Shown here piece after piece: positions 57,501 through 64,000 of a stretch of 64,000 bases of DNA. The position numbers were made by a program, and so were the translations under genes. The stretch comes from Blastomussa wellsi (Eukaryota > Cnidaria > Anthozoa > Scleractinia > Plerogyridae), in NCBI GenBank assembly GCA_947652115.1, contig OX393569.1, positions 3,419,080 through 3,483,079 on the forward strand. Reading direction: 5' to 3'. How positions within the stretch are numbered: position 1 is the stretch's first letter; each line of letters begins with the position of its first letter. The notes under the pieces were generated by a model. That model made no database searches. It had not been told where the DNA came from and saw only the letters and a list, made by a program, of their open reading frames with translations.

Positions 57501-60500
57501 AGAAAGGTGGGGAAAAGTTTTTGTAGTTATTTTATAAGGGTTGGTTGTAAATGAATGCAAAGCCCTTCACTTTTCTCCTGATGTGGAAGGGAATTCAACT
57601 GTTGAGGGGGTGTGGAAGAGCAAGAAAAACCATTCAAGGACCCGGACAAAAACCCTCAGAACAAGGTCCCCGAAAGAACATTTGGAACAAAAGTCATCAC
57701 ACATAATGATGTCATCTGATGACAATGGGACCACATTCACCATTGGTGGCTGTCAAAACAAGTGCTTGCATTTCGTAAGAGCAAGCACAATCCATACTGC
57801 ACCATCACTGTTCCGTAATGTTATATTTTTATGTTAATGTCCTAGTTTTCAAGAAACAAGAAAAAAGAAGAAAAAGAAGAGAACTCGCACAAGTGATGCA
57901 GTGGTGAGTTCCTTTTATAAAGTTAGATTAATTGCACACAGGGAAGGAAAACTGTTAACTTTTTGACATCCACTTGCCCTTTGGGCCAGTAAACTTAAAT
58001 TGCCTCCCACATATTAAAGTGCACCTAACCCCAAAATATTTTTTTCGCTAAAATAAACCTTTGCACCAGTTCGAAAAGCATTGCACGTTTCGTTTCTCCT
58101 TTTTACCAAATTCTGACTACTTATAGCATTCAAAAGTTACGAAAAACTGTACATTGTTTGTTCCACGACCGAGTCAGAAGGGGCGTGGGTCTATTCCTGA
58201 TTTGACGTCACAAACTGATTTGCATGCATGTTTACAAAGACTTGATGCGATGCAAATCAGTTTGTGACGTCAAATCAGGAATAGACCCACGCCCCTTCTG
58301 ACTCGGTCGTGGAACGTATGATGTACAGTTTTTCGTAACCTTTGAATGCTATATATAGTCCGAATTTTGTAAAAGGGAGAAACGAAAGGTGCAATGCGTT
58401 TGGAACTGGTGCAAAGGATCATTTTAGCGAAAAAAATATTTTGGGGTTAGGTGCACTTTAAATATATTATTTATTTTTTCATTACTCATGTACTGTCTCA
58501 CTTGCCCACTTGCCACCAAACTACTTTGTTTTCTATTTGCAAGAGCACAATATTTACAATATCCTGGGCAGTCAGACCTGGCCTTTTTCCTGCCGTCCAC
58601 AACAAGTGTGTTTTGATTTTTATGACTGATATGCCATTTCCTTTTGTTAGCTTGAGACCATCAAGTCAGGGAGTCCCATTGCTAAAGCTACATCACAGTC
58701 GGAGGAAAATCTTCTTCAAGCTAACCTGTACAAAGAGGGTAAGACCAGGAATTTTCTTGACAAGTTTCATGTACAATGTTTTATGTAACTGGTTGACTCA
58801 ATTAATAGTCTTCACTGGGAGAGTTGTAATTCAATAAACATTAAGCTTAATGAACCTGTCTCCTCCATGTAGCAATTTTCTTCAATGTTATTACAGATGA
58901 TCCCTCTCGGGATGGAAAAGAAAATAAACAGAGCTATAAAGAACTACTGGAGGGTTCATCAACAGAGCCAGTCAATCAGGACACTGAGAAGGCCCCTAAA
59001 AAGACAAGGCATAAAAAGACAAGAACCTTAACAAGGTACTGCAAATTAAATTAATATTAAACAGTAGCTATTATTTTTATGACGGTAATAACCAGAGGTC
59101 AGTTTTGGGATGGTTGTTTGGTTAATGTGGTCATTATAGCTTGTTATATGTTATAGAGTGGAATGGCGTAATCCACTGTTTTAAAGGTTAAGCACACATT
59201 TATTTGCAAATCACATTGTGCAGTGTAATATAGAATAGTACTGTGACAGTATGTTGTGGTTCAATATAGTGTAGTGTACTGTAATGACTCTCTTCTAATG
59301 AATTTTTAAAGTTCATTTTAGTAGAAACTCAGCTGTGTTCTACTGGAAATCTGCTGTTTTCTATTTACCTACTAGAAGCTGCTTTTCTAGACTTCAAAAG
59401 GGCATTATTTTCTTATAGGACATTGGGATACCCATCTTCTAGCTGGTTTAGAATATAGCATTAAAAATCACAAAATTTACGCTTGCGGGCGGCCTCCTTG
59501 TTCGTATTTCTGGCACTCGCTGCTCAATAGCTCATCCACATTTTCGTCTCCCCAGTCACCTGAACTTATTTAATAGTTGTTTTAGCAGTCATAATAAAGG
59601 AAATAAAAAGACAACTTTAAAAGATTGTCGCCGCCATCTTTTTTCAATTCGCAACGCGACATTAACTACACCCGGGGTACCGGGCTTCTATAGTTTTTGC
59701 CCATGTTCTATTAAAAATAAAGCCCGCTGAGATTCCATGGAAAACATACAGGGCTATATTCTATTCACCAATAGAAAATAATCGCGTGTGTATTGCTGTT
59801 TGAAAGCAAAAGTTTCCTTTGTTTGGCTTTAAAGTAATATTAATGGTAGCTTTTGTAATGCATTCCTTTAGAGTTTCTACTAATTAAAAACAACTACAAA
59901 ACTTGCGCTCGTGTTCTAAATGTTACTGTAAGCATTGTAGTGGAGTCAGTCAGGCAGTCACTCTGTTAATATGTCTATATGCATTCATCATTATTTTGTC
60001 TAGTATCATTCAGTGAGTCATTGCACAACACATGTACAGTGTATATAGGAAAAAATTATTGCATTTTAAGCTTTGGACTAAAAGTGAAAAACTGTTTACT
60101 GTAGTGAACAAGGCACTCCAGATGAATCCACAGAAAAACCAAGGAGAAGAAAAAAACCAAAAACTCCAGAACCAGACATTGACAGAGAACGTGCAAAAGA
60201 AAACCTTGGTTATGACAATGAAGGAGCCATGGATGAGGAAGGTGTAAGTAATTTGTGAAATTTGTGGAATGCACCGTGTACATATCTAGCATACGTGTGT
60301 GAAAATATTAATCATTTCAAGAAAGGCTGCATTTTTTCTTTACAACATGAAATGGCATCTAATGAAAACAGACTTACAAATTACAAGCAGAAGAGCTGAC
60401 CTGAATCTGTTCTAAAACCATGCATGTTCTCAAGCTAAGGAAGAAAGAAACGGGAGGACTTCTATTTGGCCACCAGGTTCTTCTGCAAATGCTGCAAAAT

Positions 60501-63500
60501 GCATTTCTTTTGATCAAAGTGTAGATTTTGTTTTCCAAACAGCCCTTTTGGCTAACAAAATGAAGAAAAGAAAATGTCAAAAATGCTGAATGTGACATGC
60601 GATATTAGGACATGAATCATGAGGTCAAGTGCTTTCTCAATGTATGTTCAACCCAATGCCATTCCTCCTTAAAATCAATATTCAGCCATCTCCTCACAAT
60701 TAATATTCCTAACTTCAGCATTTGAGATCTTCTGTGGCCATCTTATGCAAGACATGATTTGGAGGCATTTATGGAATACCCAGATCTTCTTAGAGATCTC
60801 TTTTGGTATTCTCCAATATTCTGAACCATTTAACAGCACAGACTATTAAAACATTCGAGAGATTTTCCTAGAGTTCAAGATAGGTTTGGGAGGCGCGGTG
60901 GCCTAATGGTTAGTGCGCTCGTCTCCAGATCGAGCGATCCGGTTTCAAGCCCTGGCCGGGGACATTGTGTTGTGTTCTTGGGCAAGATACCTTACTCTCA
61001 CATTGCCTCTCTCCACCCAGGTGTATTTATAAATGGGTACCAGCGAATTTACTGCTGGGGGATAACCCTGCGGTGGACTAGCTTCCCATCCAGGTGGGAG
61101 TAGAAATACTCCTAGTCACTTTTGTGCTACGGAAATCAGAGATAAGCGCTGGCCTGATGAGCCACTTAGGCTCGAATGCAGACGTTACCTACCTGTTTTA
61201 CCTACCAAGATAGGTTTGAGCAAGGCAGATCACTAAGCCAGCAATTTTTTTTGTTCAAGTTTTGGCACAGGTTTAGATGTACAGTTGGTATATTTTCACC
61301 AGGAAAGCTATAAAAGTTAATTTGGTTAATGCTTTTAGCTGTGCACTGTGTGCCTAGTTATGGTGCCACTCAGGAAGTTCCTGAAACAATTCTTGTGCTT
61401 CATTCATGTTCTGCAAATGTCCTGTCCACATATAACTCAATAGAGCACTCTAAGGTATCAACACATGACCACAAATTGTTAAGTAGAATCAGATGTATTT
61501 AGATTACTAGTTTGGTATTAACATACACATGTATCTGGTAGGAAGAAATTGTATAAAACCATCAAATTACTATTTGAGACATGGTTATTGAAGATGTGTG
61601 TGTGCTGGAGCTCATGCAGTTTCCCCTCTATCCTTCCCTCTTTCCAGTGACTATCCAAATTCAGAGTCTTATCCTCCGGAATTAACTGTTATTTCTTTTT
61701 TAACTTTTGTTTTGCAGCCTGGACAGCAATCTTCAGTTACAACCAAGAAGAAAGGGGGAAAAGTTAGAAGAAGACTTCATGGTATTTTCCTATAATTATC
61801 AGTAACTAAAAGTGTACCAAACCACAATCATAAATCTATTTATTTTGTGTTTAACACTACTGTATTTACTCTGCATAACACTATGATATATATTTATTTT
61901 TTTGTGTTTCCAATTGCAATGTGGTGTTTATTGATTTCCAGGTTATAGTTATTGATTTGTTGATTAAAAAAGGAAAGTTTCTCATTGAAATTGCTAGATC
62001 CTGAAGCTGATCCATCATTGACAGTTGTAAAGAAAAGAGCTGATGACGGCTATATTCTCTCTGTTACGGTCCATCGAGCTGATGTCCTTAAACCTGACCT
62101 TTGTATATCACACCCAATGGTGAGAGTTCATGTGGTCAATATGGAAACAGGACAATATGTCAAGAAATCTGACAGGTAGTAAATTAATTGTCAGCAGTTT
62201 GTGTAATGTATTGGTGGCCGAATGCTGAAATTGGACTCAAGGTGGAGCAGTGTGGTTTTGAGCCCTGGCCAGGGCACTGCGTTTTGTTCTTGTGTTCAAA
62301 TTAATGTAAAAGTGACTGACTCATGGCTCGAGACTAACAGTACATAGCCAACTAACCAGAGACAAGTCAAATATTACAGCAAGTTTTGGTTACCAGGTTT
62401 ACAATTCCTTCCAGCCACTTTGGCTACTGAAGAAACAGGAATCAGATGAATAATATATCTGACAATGCAAGTGGAAATGAACTTTTCTGACAAGTGAAAA
62501 ATAATAAACTCCTGTCACAGGAAAATATGAACTGACAGATGTTGCTCCCAATTTTGTGGCTTCGTAGCTCAGTAGACCAATTTTGATACAGTATATTAAT
62601 ATAATAATAATTTATTGTAACTTGGCACTGAGACTTAGGGGAGTAAAACAAAAGATTTTGCATCAAGGCTTAGGAAAAATAAATAATTTATGTTCTGTTA
62701 TTTCCCTGAGCTCGTTGCCATGTTAGCATTTTATTGTATGAAAATAATATGGTCGGTTGGTACAGCATCACACCGGTTTCTTTATTCCAGTTGCTTGATC
62801 ATTTCTCACTGCGATAATCATTTCTATCCTTTTATTTTTATCCTTTTATTTCTTTTATTTTCTAATAATTATTTTAACAAATTGGACATGCCCACAGGTA
62901 GCTAGCTAATCTAGGTGGGTCATGTCTTAACTAAAAAGAAAAAGGTAAGTATAGAAGTTAACAGAAATCAGGAAATTAACCAGAGAGAGTACGTATACAA
63001 GTTTATAGAAATCAAAAATCTGGAAGTTAACTAAAAAGAGTAGGTATAGAAACAAACATGATTGCTATTTCTCACTTACAAACTCTGACATGTTATTAAC
63101 CGATAGGCCAGTGAGTTAAAAAGTTAGTCTGGAGCCCTGCGTACTAGTAACCAGAAGCAGCAATTCTTTTCCACTTATTTCAGGTCTCATTCAAGTTTCT
63201 AATTAAAAATGTAATTATTTGCAGTGCTCGTAGTGTGACATCTTACTATGAAAGTGAAACCGATGCCCCTGTTGATTACATCATGCCTGTGATGACACAA
63301 CCATATGATTTCAAGAAATACAAGTATGTTTTCTATAGTCACATGATTGCTATTAATATTTCATATATAACAAGCCCAATATTTATTATGGATGCATTTT
63401 GATTGGCTCCTACCTATGATCTATTAAAGGACACATGCACTGATGATGTTAATAATATTATTTTGTTTCTTTGTCATACATGTACATGTTTTAAAAAGAT

Positions 63501-63966
63501 AGATTACATGTTGCTGTGTGCCTGTTCAGTAATAGGTCACAGAAGACATCAAAATCTGGTATGCCTCATGTGCTATGACGCATTCGGATATGCCTCATGT
63601 GCTACTTTTTTGTTGTTACCACATTTTGACGTCATCAGTGATCTGTCACTGAACAGATGCACAGCAACATGGAGTCTATTAATTTTTTTAAGTACATAGC
63701 TAAACCACAGATGTTTTGGTTTCTGCACATGGCTTTTCTATTCTATCAAAACTTAATCATCATAGTTATGTGGGATTTTATTTTCCCTTCAATTGCTTAA
63801 ACAGGGTTTTAATTTTATTTTGTGGGTAATTAAAAAAAGTGGCTTTTTGTGATTTGTTTGTAGGTCTTTGATGCCATCTTGGGAAGAAGTTCTTTTATTC
63901 AATGAAATATTCTCATACTTCCTCAGTCGCCAGGAATCAGACCCTAAGGTTATTATGTTCTTTGAG
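54594..63966 (+). CDS. AHI1: Jouberin (AHI1), first 355 residues; runs off right edge
   Basis: Twelve exons join in phase: 54594-54603, 55352-55416, 56463-56490, 57413-57506, 57846-57903, 58651-58738, 58897-59035, 60105-60243, 61718-61781, 61998-62175, 63225-63323 and 63864-63966. The N-terminal part is Lys/Glu-rich and disordered-looking ([23 protein letters not shown]). The conserved region follows: [67 protein letters not shown] and KVIMFFE, the hallmark of jouberin ahead of its WD40 and SH3 domains, which would lie beyond the window. Jouberin works at the ciliary transition zone with the tectonic/B9 module. Exon 1 is only ATGGCGACAG, so the start rests on phase and position. The introns hold several transposon copies. 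Confidence 0.92.
54955..55025 (-). mobile_element. tRNA-like SINE head
   Basis: Minus strand GGCAGCTGGTTGGAGGGCCC resembles an A box and GGGTTCAAATTCTG a B box, but the region does not fold into a full cloverleaf with paired acceptor ends. Likely a SINE head or tRNA pseudogene in AHI1 intron 1. Confidence 0.5.
55072..55308 (+). mobile_element. Single arm of the large fold-back element, AHI1 intron 1
   Basis: CTTTGCACCAGTTTGAAATG, TATAGCATTCAAAAGTTA, CGACCGAGTC, GGGTCTATTCCTG and CAAACTGATTTGCATGCATG match the left arm of 58015-58461 in order. The second arm is missing. Confidence 0.8.
56523..56692. mobile_element. MITE with TACACCTTATTC ends, AHI1 intron 3
   Basis: TACACCTTATTCTAAAATGG at the left; inverted from the right TACACCTTATTCCAAAATAG. 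TA or TAA at both borders. 170 bp with a second inverted pair inside (CCTTGTTGCCTCGT and ACGAGGCAAAAAGG). Confidence 0.75.
56820..57060. repeat. AT-rich simple sequence, AHI1 intron 3
   Basis: Repeated AATAATTAAAAT-type stretches with almost no G or C. Low complexity. Confidence 0.85.
58015..58461. mobile_element. Large fold-back element, arms of about 205 bp, AHI1 intron 5
   Basis: ATTAAAGTGCACCTAACCCC begins one arm and its inverse ends the other. The arms pair through GACCGAGTCAGAAGGGGCGT and GACGTCACAAACTGATTTGC around a tip of about 30 bp (GCATGTTTACAAAG). Inner arms are nearly perfect, outer parts carry mismatches. It is transcribed within the AHI1 pre-mRNA. Confidence 0.88.
60888..61207 (+). 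mobile_element. tRNA-derived SINE, near full length, AHI1 intron 8
   Basis: The head GGCGCGGTGGCCTAATGGTT (A box TGGCCTAATGG) and GGTTTCAAGCCC (B box) are about 38 bp apart. The body has GTTCTTGGGCAAGATACCTT, a core common to marine animal SINEs, and the tail GGAGTAGAAATACTC, GATAAGCGCTGGCCTGATG. The tail is also found, inverted, at 7860-7985. Confidence 0.85.
62207..62301 (+). mobile_element. Decayed SINE head, AHI1 intron 10
   Basis: GGTGGCCGAATG, GTTTTGAGCCCTGGCC and TTTTGTTCTTG follow the SINE at 60888-61207, with substitutions and without the tail. Confidence 0.65.
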
Positions 63967-64000
63967 GTGAGTCAGTCAGTAATGTTGCTAAAGTCACAAT

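Noticed and set aside
60894..60966. Functional tRNA gene
   Set aside because: It is the head of a 320-bp SINE with a typical body and tail, not a free-standing tRNA.

Overview
The window looks like animal nuclear DNA from a cnidarian, most likely a stony coral or a close relative. The genome is AT-rich with GT-AG introns and many short inverted-repeat transposons. The first 25 kb hold galaxin-type genes, the di-cysteine repeat proteins known from coral skeletal matrix. I cannot name the species. Gene models were built by reading splice sites and codon phase by eye, without transcript data.

Layout. From 0 to 25 kb there are four galaxin-like genes in tandem, all on the minus strand. Each has a signal-peptide first exon that ends in phase 1 and a TATA-like box 52-74 bp upstream of its ATG. 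Gene A (from 1767, running off the left edge) shows its signal exon and two acidic exons. Gene B (8387-10715) and gene C (13774-15121) are compact galaxin-like proteins. Gene D (19163-24679) is the largest: a signal exon, six acidic exons, then one exon with about 20 galaxin repeats built from a nearly identical 84-bp unit. Between its acidic exons lie dead or truncated exon copies.

From 25 to 43 kb the DNA is mostly non-coding and transposon-rich. It holds two single-exon genes on the minus strand: a small secreted four-cysteine protein (30448-30777) and an RPA-like protein with an OB-fold-like stretch and a zinc ribbon (36461-37189), whose 5' end has been copied as a tandem repeat. From 43 to 54 kb there are two tandem ASRGL1-type isoaspartyl peptidase/asparaginase genes on the minus strand with the same intron phases. 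The second is head to head with AHI1 (jouberin), which starts at 54594 on the plus strand and runs off the right edge after twelve visible exons.

How the parts fit. The galaxin cluster would make secreted proteins that join a very acidic, presumably calcium-binding segment to a cysteine-rich repeat domain, or carry the repeat domain alone, which suits the extracellular matrix of the calcifying epithelium. The acidic segments seem to have grown by duplicating whole phase 1-1 exons, independently in genes A and D. The ASRGL1 pair and AHI1 are ordinary conserved genes and anchor the window. The space between holds several families of short non-autonomous elements; some have target-site duplications that can be read directly.
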